Source: Vigna angularis
Lineage: Eukaryota; Streptophyta; Magnoliopsida; Fabales; Fabaceae
Reading direction: 5' to 3'
DNA length: 64,000 nt
Assembly: GCF_016808095.1 (NCBI RefSeq)
Contig: NC_068970.1
Location: forward strand, 51,619,630 to 51,683,629
Shown piece by piece: positions 1 through 11,373 of this stretch. The translations under genes and the position numbers were made by a program. Below the pieces are notes generated by a model. It was given only the letters and a program-made list of their open reading frames with translations. It made no database searches and was not told the origin of the DNA. Every line of letters begins with the position of its first letter. The first letter of the stretch is position 1.

Positions 1-57
1 CAATCATATATATTCCATGCATGAAGGGTTGAAGTGATTATGTCGTTTCCATGGCAG

Positions 58-2621
58 GGAAATCTGAGCACGAATCTCTCGGAGAAAGTGGAGGTGGTGA
101 AGAATGAAGTTTGGAAAACTGTGGATGAAAGCTCATTCGAAGGTTTGTGCATGATTGATGTAATGCAGCGCTTAAATATTGATTACCACTTCCAAGACGA
201 AATTGAAACATTCCTAGAGAAGCAATATGCGAAGTACAGTAGTGTTGGGAGTGGTTATGGTAACCATATTCATGAGATTGCACTTCGATTCAGGCTATTC
301 AGACAACATGGTTACTTTGAGCCCGCAGGTTGGTTCCACTTACCTTTATATTTCCACCTGTCTGCATGTTCATCCACTCATTCCTATACTCCACTTACAC
401 TTATATGCTAAAACCCACATACACGTCCGCCAAGAAATTATTACCTATGTACTGATATTTAAAGAAACAATCATCATAGTTTGATAAACATTCCTAACTA
501 CACTTACATTTATTTTTTTATTTTTTTAGTTTCTTCTTTCTAAAAAAATAAAAAAAAATATTTCTTTATAACTATTTTATTTTTATATTATATGCTAAAT
601 AAATGTAAAAATATGTCATTTTATTATACCTTTAAACAAAATTTTTCTGAGTCCTAAAGATTTTGAAACTAACACACTCAGACTAATAAATGAGAAAATT
701 TTCTAATCCTGCAAAACCAAGGGCACAGTTTTTATTCATTCATTTATTTATTTTCTTCTTTCTCTTCCATGCTGCTGAAGCAAACATGGTTGCTTCCCTT
801 TTGGTATTATTTGAAGGCTAAAATGTTTGTTTATTGGAAACTTCACAGAGGTGTTTGAAAAGTTGACCAACAAGGAGAGAGAAATCAGGCCAGAACTTAG
901 TGAAAATATAAAGGGGATGGTAGACATATATGAAGCTTCACAGTTAGCCGTAGCAGGGGAAGATATACTTGCTGAAGCAGAAATATTTAGTGGCAAGGTC
1001 CTAAAGGAAAAGGTAGATTGCATCGACAGTCACGGAGATCAGTTTGTAAAGAGAACCTTAGAACACCCTTTTCACAAAAGCTTGCCCTTGTTTACCGCTA
1101 GAAAGTTCTTGGGTGATTTCCATGACAAGAATCTATGGCTAAGTTCCTTTCGAGAGATTGCAAAAATGGATTTCAGTTTGCTACAGTTCTCGTACCATCG
1201 TGAGATTGGTCAAATTACGAAGTATGATGGATGTTTAATTCAATTATTGAACTAAGCTATCTTGTTATGATGATCAGTCCTTACAGTTCAATCATTTTTG
1301 CAGATGGTGGACCGAGCTTGGTTTAGCCAACGAGTTAGTGTATGCGAGAAACCAACCCCTTAAATGGTACATTTGGTCTTTGGCATGCTTCTCGGATCGT
1401 AGTTTCTCCGAGGAAAGGATTGAGCTCACAAAACCAATATCTTTGATATACATAATAGATGACATTTTCGATGTTTATGGGACTCTGGATGAGTTAACTC
1501 TGTTCACAGAAGCTGTTTGCAGGTGGGTAAATGAAACAACTTATTCACTATAAAAGTTTTCACAGATCAAATTACAGACAAAGATTAATAAAAAACAATG
1601 CAGATGGGATATTACAGCCGTTGAACAACTTCCAGATTACATGAAGACGTGTTTCAGTGTCCTCTATAATCTCACAAACGAAATCAGCTCCAAGGTCTAT
1701 CAGAAGCACGGCTGGAATCCCATACACTCACTACAAAATGCGGTAAAAGAATACCCACATATGGATTATTTTTATATTCAACAGTAAAGACTTAGTTGAA
1801 AAAGATTTATGTGAGCTTTTTTTCCTCGAACTTATAAGCATTTACACAGAAAATAGACGATGGAGATTTTTGGTCACGCATGTGCAAGAAATTTGGTTTA
1901 TATCTATATATTGAGAATTTTATGAGAATTGAACCTTTACATCTTGATATTCATATGGAATGTAAAAGAGATGGTGATTTTTGTGCAGTGGAAGAGATTG
2001 TGCAAAGCCTTCCTAGTTGAAGCAAAATGGTTTGGGTCTGGGAAGTTGCCCAGTGCTGAAGAATACTTAGAGAATGGGATAGTAAGCTCTGGAGTGCACA
2101 TTGTGATGGTTCACACTTTCTTTCTTTTGGGTGAGGGATTAACCGAGGAAAATGTTGAGATCATAGACGGAAACCCTGACATCATTTCTTCCCCGGCAAC
2201 AATTCTCCGACTCTGGGATGACTTGGGAAATGCACAGGTAAACAGATTTTATGTGTTGATAGAGTTAACATAGAGGTTATTGTGGTATTATATCATATTA
2301 TGAATTAGTGATACCACTGGTATTGTTGTAAAGGATGAGAATCAAAAAGGCAATGATGGATCGTACGTGAATTGTCTGATGATGGAAAAGCCAGAGTACA
2401 CGAGAGAAGTAGCAAGAGAAAGAGTGATGAGTAAGATGAGTGATGCATGGAAGAGCCTGAACCAAGAGTGCTTGTTTCATAAACATTTCCATTCAACATT
2501 CACTAAGGCTTCACTGAATCTGGCAAGGATGGTGCCATTGATGTATAGTTACGATGACAGACAGTCTCTTCCAGGACTGGAGGAGCAAGTCAAGTCCTTG
2601 CTTTATGATAATTTTCTTTAA
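58..2621 (+). CDS. terpene synthase, TPS-g type, copy 1 (5' end outside window)
   Basis: Exons 2-7 of a class I terpene synthase: 58-328, 849-1221, 1304-1522, 1604-1742, 1989-2237, 2334-2621. All junctions are GT..AG and the frame stays open for 513 codons including the stop. The window opens in intron 1, so the start codon is missing. Exon 4 encodes the metal-binding DDIFD motif followed by [15 protein letters not shown], and upstream has ARNQPLKWY instead of the RxR motif, a pattern of the TPS-g clade (acyclic linalool/nerolidol synthases, by family knowledge). Exons 6-7 encode the second metal motif as DDLGNAQDE. The family ionises prenyl diphosphates (GPP or FPP). By hand count the product differs from copy 2 at about 36 of 510 residues. 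No disruption was seen, so it looks functional. Substrate and product cannot be read from sequence. Confidence 0.93.
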
Positions 2622-3643
2622 TTTATAGTAATCCAATAAATCAGTATGTTGGTTTAAGAAGGTTTCAGTCTTCAAGGAACACCTCCTTAATGGTTTACTA
2701 CTTTACCTTAGTTCTATTGAGAACGAGTTTATATGGAAAATAAATACACGTTCAGGTGTTATTTGATTGGAATTAAAACTTATGTAATTCAATATTTCAT
2801 TAAATGTATTTTGTATGATCATTAGATGTTGCTTTCTACCTTATCTCTTTGTGTCCCTTTAAATTCTCTATTCTCTCAATTAAATCCTTTACCATAATAC
2901 TCGTTTCAATCAGACTTGAGCATATCAATTTCTTCCGAAATAGACCTATCACGACATAGCCACAAGAGTTAATAATAATTGTCCAATCACTTCTTTTCGA
3001 TCGTTACCTTTTCGTGCCAACCACACCTTCTTTTCTTGCCTATAACTATTATCTTTACCTATCTACTTTCTATCGTCACTAATTAATTAAGAGTCACACA
3101 TTGAAATAAAATTATTAAACTATCTTAATTTTGTCACTAAAATATTAATTTTATTAAATTGATGAAGGAATAATTATTTTGCTTTGATAGTTTCACCACG
3201 TAGAATTGAGATGTGCACAAAAATAGTTGTGATACAATATCTGTGGATAAAATATGTTAATAAAATTCATCAATAATATTGAATTATTATTATTGATGAT
3301 TTTTTTTAGTAAGATGACGTTAAATTTCTTGCTTTGATCTTTGACCATTTTATGATAAAATATGTTGGTAAATTTTTTACTAAGTGAAAATTTTAAAATT
3401 TGTCACTAATGTAGAATTTTGATTAACGATAGTTTTGTTTTGTCCGTAAAATAAGCATAAAATTTTATGTCAAATACGAAGAAATATGTTTATAAATTAA
3501 TTAGAGATGTGTAAAAAAAAAAGGAAGAAGGAGAGGAGGCAAAGGCAATGCAATGAGGACAATGAAAAAATACCGGCAATGGTGGCGGTGGTGGCAATGA
3601 AAGAGGAGGAGGATGAAGAAGAAGAAAAAAAAAGAACCAAATG
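2622..3643. other. AT-rich intergenic DNA after TPS copy 1
   Basis: No convincing gene. Homology to the other TPS locus stops within about 15 bases after the stop codon, so this is not part of the recognisable duplication. It contains a GA-rich stretch around 3510-3640 that produces a spurious minus-strand ORF. Confidence 0.6.
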
Positions 3644-3884
3644 ATGATATTTACTAACGAATTTTATCGATAGAAAAATGTGTTCATAATTACTGACAAA
3701 CATTTATTGGCGTATTTTTTCCATTGGTAATTACCATGGTTGTGACCTTTAGATTAAATTGATCCATATCGTGATGTTTACTAACGAATTTTACTGATAG
3801 AAAAAATGTGTTCATAATTATCGACAAACATTTATTAGCATATTTTCCCCCTTGGTAATTTGATCTTTAGATTAAATTGATCCA
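3644..3884. repeat. direct tandem duplication, two units of about 125 bp
   Basis: Two adjacent diverged copies (about 3644-3768 and 3772-3884) share TTTACTAACGA, a central ACAAACATTTATT block and the ending TTAGATTAAATTGATCCA. A third partial copy of the ending recurs near 4478-4500. The region resembles decayed subterminal repeats of a DNA transposon, but no terminal repeats were identified. Confidence 0.65.
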
Positions 3885-4756
3885 ATAGATGTAAACTTTT
3901 CATGTTGTTTGGTTTGGATTTCATTTTTTATGGTCTCATTAATGACTCTCTTCTTTGGTCATTTTCTCATTTGTAGGAGGATAAAATAGTTGTAGTGTTC
4001 AAAATCAAATGAAGTGAATACTTTAGGATGAAGTAGTTTGGAAATTTATCAAATATAACACATGTAAAATTTTCATGTTGTTTAGTTTATAATTCATTTT
4101 TTTTTCTAATGATTCTCTCTTTCTTTAATTTTTTCATTAATAAATGCCTATATATTTGTCAATATAGTATTATGCAAAATCTATTAATTATTTTTTGTTG
4201 GTTTTTTATTTTAGGATATTAAAGATCTTTTATAGCCAATATAGTTATGTGTAGTTAGGCCAATATTGATGTATTAAGAAAATGACTTAACCATCATGAG
4301 GTTTGTCATTGCAATTTTACCAAACTATAGAAGGAATGCATGTTCTTTTTTGTTGTTGTCCAAGATTGGGATGTGTAAATGAGTACTTTATTGTGTTATA
4401 AACTTTTACTATAGAATTAAAGACAAGTTATGATATTGAACTTTCACAAAATAGAAAAGGAACACAACATGATATTGGATCTTTAGATTAAATTGACCTC
4501 ACAAAAGGCAAAATTTTTACGTTGGTTTGAAATTCATTTTCTGTTTTCTCATGGTTGAATCCCTTCTTTGCTTATCTTGTCTGTCATAGCTAATAGAACA
4601 CATTTGATAATCTTTTTTTTCTCTATTTTTGCAAAGAGTTATTATTCATAAATGCATGCATGTTCTACGATACAATGTTATGTTATGGAAAATTTGTTAT
4701 AGCTGAGATACATTTTGTTTTGCTTGAGGACAAGTAAATTTCTAAGTTTGGGGTTG
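3885..4756. other. intergenic DNA with diverged short repeats, ending in a polypurine-tract-like site
   Basis: A TTTTCATGTTGTTTGGTTT-like block followed by CATTTT recurs at about 3898, 4068 and 4510. The last 40 bases (TTGAGGACAAGTAAATTTCT, then AAGTTTGGGG) resemble the segment directly upstream of the 3' LTR in plant Ty3/gypsy elements. No coding region survives. Confidence 0.5.
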
Positions 4757-6125
4757 TGTTAACGGTTGAAAATACTGTTATTTGTGATGTAATTTTGATA
4801 TTAAATACACCCTTTTTCACTTAGAAACTTGCTTGGACTCATGCTTTTTCATTAAGTTATGTAAATAAGAGAGTTGATGTTGAATTTGATGATTTTATGA
4901 CTAATTACCCTTGTTTTGATAGGTAATAAGAGAATGCGGAAAGCAAAGATGAAGTGCTAAGGGGATAGAGCTCAGAAAGGCATGGAAAAGAACCTAAAGG
5001 AGGAACCGCACGAAGCTTGGGCGCCCTATTCGAGGCTTGAGCCTCGAAAAATCGACGTCCACCGCCCGGGTGCCCTCCTAGGCCGCTCGGGCGGCGGCCC
5101 ACGAAACCTGGGTGATCAATTGAAGGCTCAATCCCTGCATGAGGACATTCCACCGTCTGGGCATCCTAAATGGGGTGCCCGAGCATCGCGCGTCGCAGAT
5201 CTGACCTAGTTTTTTCTCTGTTTCGACTCTTTTGGACTGGGCCCTGTTTATACTCTTTTTCAACTTTATTTAAAGGACCCAGGCACTCCAGGTTTTGCAT
5301 CTTTGGCTAGAGCAACACAACAACACACTGTCCTACTCTCTAAAGGCGGATCTAGAGGCGAGAGCTTCCTCTTCTACTCTTAGGGTTTCACTATTTCATG
5401 CTTTTCCATTATTCATATAGTTTCTCCATGTCTATGGGGAACTAAACTCTATTTGTTGTTGGGGAATGATGTAACCTTGTGAACTCTCATGTATTTGAAT
5501 TGATTCTTAATTTATATGCTTTTTCATTAATTATTAGGGAATTCATCTGTTTCAATGCTTGCTCTATTTAACTCATTTAATACCATGATTTATGAATTGC
5601 ATGAGTGCCGGGAGGTTCCTTACAATTCAGGTTCTTGTTGAATTCTCCCAAGGGTAATATTTCTCAGAGATGAGGGTATGAGTACTTGGTCGTCTTAAGC
5701 TCTTGATCTTCAGACTTAATTTTCTAGGAACGCTAAGAATTGCACGAACTAGGAATTAAGGCAGGCTTACTGTGCCAAGGGATTGAGTTCTAAGTAATTT
5801 AGTGAGTGACGTTAATATTAATGTAGAAAAAAAAGAATTCTTATATGCATGAGAGTAAACTTGGTGAAATCAAACTCTAACAACATAATCATCTCACTTT
5901 ATAAACAACCTCCGTTCATCTTTGTGTTACTCTACTATTGATCAATTTGCATTCATATTTAATTTTATGTCTTTGCATTTGAGACCAACAATCTCGTTTT
6001 ATTAAGTCTTAATTAATTGACTTATCACACAACTGTTTAGTGCCGAGAGTCTTTAGGGATACGATACTTGGTCTTACCATTTTATATTACTGGTGCGATT
6101 TGGTACATTTGCCAATCCATCAACA
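4757..6125 (+). mobile_element. Ty3/gypsy LTR, family A copy 1 (3' LTR-like)
   Basis: Starts TGTTAACGGTTGAAAATACT and ends GCCAATCCATCAACA. The same sequence recurs at 14297-15629 (+) and 11374-12677 (-). A polypurine-like AAGTTTGGGG lies just upstream, which fits a 3' LTR whose internal region has been lost. A TATTTAAAGG box near 5267 followed by conserved sequence could be the LTR promoter. The central part is GC-rich, with CGAAGCTTGGGCG-type motifs. Flanking 5-mers do not match, so no target duplication is evident. Confidence 0.8.
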
Positions 6126-6944
6126 CCTAACCTGAGATGGTATGGTACTCCACAACATCAATATCAAGAACCACCACCTTTTTAGAATTCTTGTATGCCT
6201 TCACTAGTCCAGGAACAACAGCAGCTGCAGCTTCATGAGCATGCTTAATTAGCTCCTCAGTCTTTTACTTCTGAGCTTACATTGAAGGAGTTGTTGGAGT
6301 AGATGACCATGCAGAACATTTAGTTTCAGCAAGAAACAATAGCTTCAGAGTTACCATTTCAGACTCAACTCACTGAGGAATAGTCTCAAGCTTCAGAGTT
6401 TCCATTTCAGACTATTCAGATTCCAGATGATGTTAGTGCCATTGACCTAGGAGATGGGAACCGAAGTCTTGTGCTCATTGTGCCACCTACTTTCCCACCT
6501 TCAAATGTCCCTACTCTTACACTTGAGGAGATAGATCCTGATAAAGATTTTGAGGACCAGGCAGGTATAAGCAACACCTTTGAGCCAGGTAGACAATTTT
6601 CATCTTCCACAACTTTACCAATCTTCAGGGAAGTGGAGGTAAGCATACCTCAATTTGATTATGTTGTTGATGATTATGCTATTGAGGGGTATGTTGATGA
6701 TTATATTGTTGATGAACATGCTTTTCATTTCCACTCTTTGCATGACGAGAAACAATTTTTACTATCACATTTGAATGTTTATTCTCCATGCACTGAACAT
6801 GAATCTGAGCCTGTGCTTGATATTGATTTTAAATTTGAACTTGATTCATGTTTTGAGAGTATATCAAATGTTCAACCTATTACATTGGGATTGGGTGTTG
6901 TACCTCTGCATGTAGATTCTTTTGAGCCACCATGTACTAACTAG
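6126..6944 (+). pseudogene. retroelement gag C-terminal remnant
   Basis: Frame-corrected reading gives RWYGTPQHQYQEPPP, then LTLKELLE...MQNI...FQQET, then ELPFQTIQIPDDVSAIDLGDGN. This is the pattern at the end of gag in plant Ty3/gypsy elements, where a FQQET block is followed by a PSQT..NP..VSAI.LRSGK block. Stops interrupt the first part; the last part stays open as a 157-codon frame (6471-6944). No protease, reverse transcriptase or integrase follows, so pol is deleted or the element was non-autonomous. Family placement is by motif memory only. Confidence 0.6.
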
Positions 6945-8650
6945 GTTGCAGGAGGTACACATGAATTTTATCAACAAACACCCACAGTGGAGAACAAATG
7001 TGCTCGCATACACAAAAGCTTGAATATCAATAGGCACCGGCTGAACCTACTCATCAACAATCACTTCTTCTTAGATCCAGCTGTGGAAGACATTTCCCTG
7101 CTTGTTCAGATTTGGAGGATGAAGCAGTTCCTCTTCAAAACTTCCTTGCTGAATCTTGTGGTGGAAAACATCTCCCTGATAGTCCATTGGCAACTGCCAC
7201 CATGACCAGGGGAGTTTTCTTTTCTCTTCTCCTCCTTTCCCCACTTTTATTGCACTTGTCCATGATTTGTTCACTGTTCTGATTTCTGATCTTATTATCT
7301 GTGACACACTGAGGACATTGTGTAGTTTAAGTGTAGTTTATTGGGGGAGATTCTTATTTTTCTTCTTTCGTTTTAGTTTTCTTTGTTAAAATTTTTCTTT
7401 TCTAGGTTGTTTTTGTTGTGTCCTGTGTACATTTTTGCATCTTTCTCTTGCTTTCTGGACTTTGTTTAGGTTGCAAGTTTTTCCTTCACTTCATTGATAC
7501 TCTGATTGGCTTGAAATCCTTTCTTTTCTTTGATTCAAAGATGATCATGATGTTTGAGAGGGTGATTGATTGTGACAAATGCCCTGTGTGAGAACTTGAG
7601 CCACTGAATGTCTTTCTTGTGTGTGATATGTCTCTTGATTGCTTGCACATATGCCTTGACTTGATTCTTTTTGATGATTCTTGATTGATGTGCATGTTTG
7701 GAAGTGATAAAGGCAATTTTGTTCTTGAGCCTCTCTATCCAAATAAGCCTACCTTGTTTTAATCTTTTGATAACTCCTTTTGAGCCTATACTTTCCCCAT
7801 TTCTTTGTTTTGAAGCTCATACACTAGCCCTAAGTGAAAAACCATGATTACCTTAACCTTAGGGAATTTTGGAGCTTTGGAATTGTTTTGGAAATAAGTC
7901 TGGTCTTCCTAGGGATTCTGATGAATTGACTAGTTGGTTCCTCTTCTTGTTTTGTTTTTGTAAATATGATGTGTATCTTGTCTCTTACAGTTGTGTCCTA
8001 AAGAGAGAGAAAAGAAAAAGAGACAAGATGAGAAAAGAAAGAAAAAAAATAGAGAATTTTTTTTGTGAATAATGGAGTCAAGAAGAGGATTGAATTAGAG
8101 GTTTTGGGTGTGATTTGACAATGTTTAATCTTGTTTCCCATTGCTCCTTTATTTCTTTTGGTTTATAGCTTCTCATCCATATTATATCCTCCCTTGTCCT
8201 TGGCCCCATTACATCCATAAAAGACCTTTTGATTTGAACATGCATATGTTTTGAGTGTTGATATTAGAGACTTGCCAAGTCCGTTGTTTGCTTTCTTGAG
8301 TGCATTGAGTTGAAATTTGTTACCCTAGACACTTGAGAGAAACAATGATAGTGCATCTATGAGGTTTTGTTACTTTTGATTCACCTCTTGAGCTGATTGA
8401 TTATTTTGTCATGCTTGGAAGTGCTTGGATAATTTCACGAGTATCTGCTTTCCTTGATTATGTGTTGGATATTGTCTAATTCTTTTCTTTGTCCAGATTC
8501 ATTGAGGACTGTGTAATTCTGTTTCTGTCCTTGTGAGTCTTTGTTTTTTGTGTGTTGAGGTTGTGTCACTTCTCTGATGTCCTTTGAACTATTCCTTGAT
8601 TTGCGACTTGATTTTGCCTAGGAGTGCAAAAGACTAAGTGTGGTCTATTT
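6945..8650 (+). mobile_element. non-coding internal/3' region of the gag-remnant element
   Basis: No ORF with recognisable product. CTGAGGACATTGTGTAG followed by TTTATTGGGGGAG near 7310-7350 resembles the post-pol segment of gypsy elements. The last bases before 8651 (AAGACTAAGTGTGGTCTATT) look like a polypurine tract for the LTR that follows. Confidence 0.5.
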
Positions 8651-9595
8651 TGATGAGTCAATATTTTCTTCACTTCACGTAGCTTATTGTGCTAAATTTA
8701 ATCAGGAAATTGTGCTTGAATGTCTAATATTTCCCTATTTTTGCTAATTGTGCTTAATTTGACCAGAAATTCTTATTTTAATTAATTTGAATTATTTGAA
8801 CTTATTATTTGCATTATTAATTGTAGGAAAATTGTTGGATAATATTTTAGAACTTAAAGAGAAATTTCATATCAATTATATTTTAAGCTATAGTGAGAGA
8901 GGAGGTGCAAATTTCATTTTTGGGTGCACGAAGATGGGCTTTGGAGTGCGCACAAGTGGTGATTAATAGTTTAGGAGAGGTGCACGGGTACGTTCAGAGG
9001 AGGCAGAGACGGAGTGTACGGGAACATGGAGCAAGGAAGAAGCGTTGATTAATTTTGATGTCCAGCATTGCACGGTTAAAGAACTTTAAGAGAGACACGG
9101 TGTATTCGATTTCTTGGAAGAAGAGGCGCTGATTCCAGGAGCTGTGAGGTGCACTCGGTGAATCATTTTCATTTCGGCTGGTGATTGAGATTTATTTTTT
9201 AATTGGAATGTGCGCATGGTTTCGTCCAGAAGAGATAAAATCCAATAGCTTTTATTTTTATTATCTTCACACTTGAACCGAGAATGATTGAGTTTTGGTG
9301 CAGCATGGTGATTAAGATTTTGTGAGCACAGTGTCCAACAAGTGTTACGTCCAGAGGGGAATGGAGCTTAGCTCCAATAGGTTTTGCTTGTCTTGTTTTA
9401 ATGCTTGAACCAAGAATCATTTTATTATTCTATACATTGGAATGCATTAATGGAAGCAACTTACTCATTTTGTTCCTTTTACTGTTAATTTTAGTGCCAT
9501 TTCCGTGATGAATTGCATTTAAATGATTAGTTTACTTGTTGCATTTTTATTTTACTCTAGCACATTTGCCATTGAGATTTGTCCCCGCTGCACGG

Positions 9596-9596
<1 letters not shown>

Positions 9597-9676
<80 letters not shown>
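9597..9676. repeat. (TA)40 microsatellite
   Basis: Uninterrupted alternating TA, inside LTR B. The ORFs of repeated IY residues here are artefacts. Confidence 0.98.
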
Positions 9677-9682
<6 letters not shown>

Positions 9683-9830
9683 TGTTGCTTTGCGGTGATG
9701 ATGTGCATTGAAAGCTGTTGCAATGTGAAATTCAAGTTTTATTAGCTAAGCTTTGCTTTTCCTTTCCAACTACTGTGCATTTCAAGTTTTATTCTAACTA
9801 CCATCTGCATTTAATGTTTTAGCTTAACCC

Positions 9831-10096
9831 TTGTTCACTTGAATGTATTTGAGAGAAAGTGATTGAATGGATTTTAGAGGATTTGAAGGTAAATTTTTTA
9901 TTGTTTATTTGAGTTGATTTTGGAGATAAGTGAGACTGGATTTGGAAGTAAATTCTACACTAATTCTCACAAACTTTACTTCCAAATCCACTCTCACTTA
10001 CCTTCAAAATCAACTCAAATAAACAACAAAAAATTTACCTTCAAATCCTCTCAAATTCATTCAATCACTTTTCCCCAAATCCATTCAAGTGAACAA
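9831..10096. mobile_element. foldback MITE, about 266 bp, nearly full-length inverted repeat
   Basis: The left arm (9831-9953) and right arm (about 9976-10096) are near-perfect reverse complements, separated by a loop of about 22 bases. Terminal sequence is TTGTTCACTTGAATG / CATTCAAGTGAACAA. It sits inside LTR B. I could not identify a target duplication with certainty, so the superfamily is open. Confidence 0.88.
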
Positions 10097-10422
10097 AGCC
10101 TAGGTGTTGCATTTGAATAACATATCAAGTGTTTTTTTATTATTTGCTTCATTCTAATTAGTTCACACATCTTGCTGTAGGACTGTTCAATTTATTGTTT
10201 TCATTCACTTTAATGCTTTCAATTATGTTTGGTTGTGTTTAATTTCCATTTTAATTTAGCTCATTTCTTATCACAAAAACTCTTCAAAACCGCCCACAAA
10301 GTATTTGACCTATTACCTGAACCACATTTGGTCATTGATAGACGACCTAGGAGTCCTTTCCTAGTCTATACTGCATTCTTATTGCACATTAAATTTGTAT
10401 CCGGTGCGACCTCGATCACACA

Positions 10423-10545
10423 TGAAGAGGGGGTGGGGGTGAATTGGTGTTTTATAAAAATAAATGCTTTTTAAATTTTTTTCGCAAATGATATGATTCT
10501 TTAAATCTTTCTTGAACAATAACCAATGCGCATGCAATGAAACAA
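10423..10545 (-). mobile_element. Sirevirus-like (copia) LTR end fragment
   Basis: Its reverse complement matches the LTR end at about 16970-17060, including TTGCGAAAAA, TTTTTATAAAACACCAATTC and a C-rich run before CTCTT. It is cut off on one side by LTR B and on the other by the GATAAAAA array. Confidence 0.7.
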
Positions 10546-10560
10546 TATGCTTAATCAATT

Positions 10561-11305
10561 TATGAAATAAAAAAAATAAAAAGATAAAGAGATAAAAAGA
10601 TAAAAAGATAAAAATATAAAAAGATAAAGAGATAGAAAGATAAAAAGATGAAAAAAATAAAAAAATACAAAGATAAAAAGATAAAACGATAAAAAGATAA
10701 AAAGATAAAGAGATAAAAAGATAAAAAGAAAAAAAAGATAAAAAGATGAAAAGATATGGAGATAAAAAGATAAAAAGAAAAAAAAGAAAAAAAGAATAAA
10801 AAGATAAAAAGATGAAAAGATAAAAAATTAAAAAGATAAAAAATAAAAAAATGAAAAAAAGAGAAAAAGAGAAAAAGATAAAAAGAGAAAAAGATAGAAA
10901 GATAAAAAAAAATAAAAAGATAAAAAAAATACAAAGATAAAAAGATAAAAAGATAAAACAATAAAAAGAAAAAAAGATAAAGAGATAAAAAGAAAAAAGA
11001 TGAAGAGACAAAGAGATAAAAAGATAAAAAGAAAGCAAAAAAATAAAAAGATAAAAGATGAAAAGATAAAAAGATAAAAAAATAAAAATAAAAAGATAAA
11101 AAAATAAAAATAAAAAGATAAAAAGGTAAAAAGGTAAAAAAATAAAAATAAAAAGATAAAAAGATAAAAAGAAAAAAAAGATAAAAAGATAAAAAGATAA
11201 AAAGATAAAAAGATGAAAAGATGAAAAGAAAAAAATAAAAAGATAAAAAAAATTAAAAAGATAAAAAGATGAAAAGATAAAAAAAAAGATAAAAAGATAA
11301 AAAAT
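10561..11305. repeat. (GATAAAAA)n degenerate minisatellite, about 745 bp
   Basis: Long tract of 8-bp GATAAAAA units with GATGAAAA, GAAAAAAA and GATAAAGA variants. It is almost devoid of C on the + strand. The long minus-strand ORFs rich in F, L, S and I are translations of this repeat, not genes. Confidence 0.95.
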
Positions 11306-11373
11306 CTAATCGGTTAAGAATCACACAAATAGAATAGTTATACCACGAGTCCCCGACAATGATGCCAAAAACT

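Larger units (their letters stand above)
8651..10420 (+). mobile_element. LTR family B, 3' LTR of the gag-remnant element
   Basis: Begins TGATGAGTCAATATTTTC just after a polypurine-like stretch and ends near CCGGTGCGACCTCGATCACA; the right boundary is approximate. It contains a (TA)40 run and a foldback MITE, which lengthen it. No partner LTR is in the window, so boundaries rest on TG..CA ends and context only. Confidence 0.55.

Noticed and set aside
5078..5263. GC-rich island near 5.0-5.2 kb as a gene promoter or exon
   Set aside because: The same GC-rich segment recurs in the other family A LTR copies, so it is part of the LTR.
9523..9745. Three overlapping ORFs with alternating Ile-Tyr
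   Set aside because: Translations of the (TA)40 microsatellite.
10379..11038. Long minus-strand ORFs rich in Phe, Leu, Ser and Ile (219 and 133 codons)
   Set aside because: They are translations of the (GATAAAAA)n array; several frames are open together and no domain exists.
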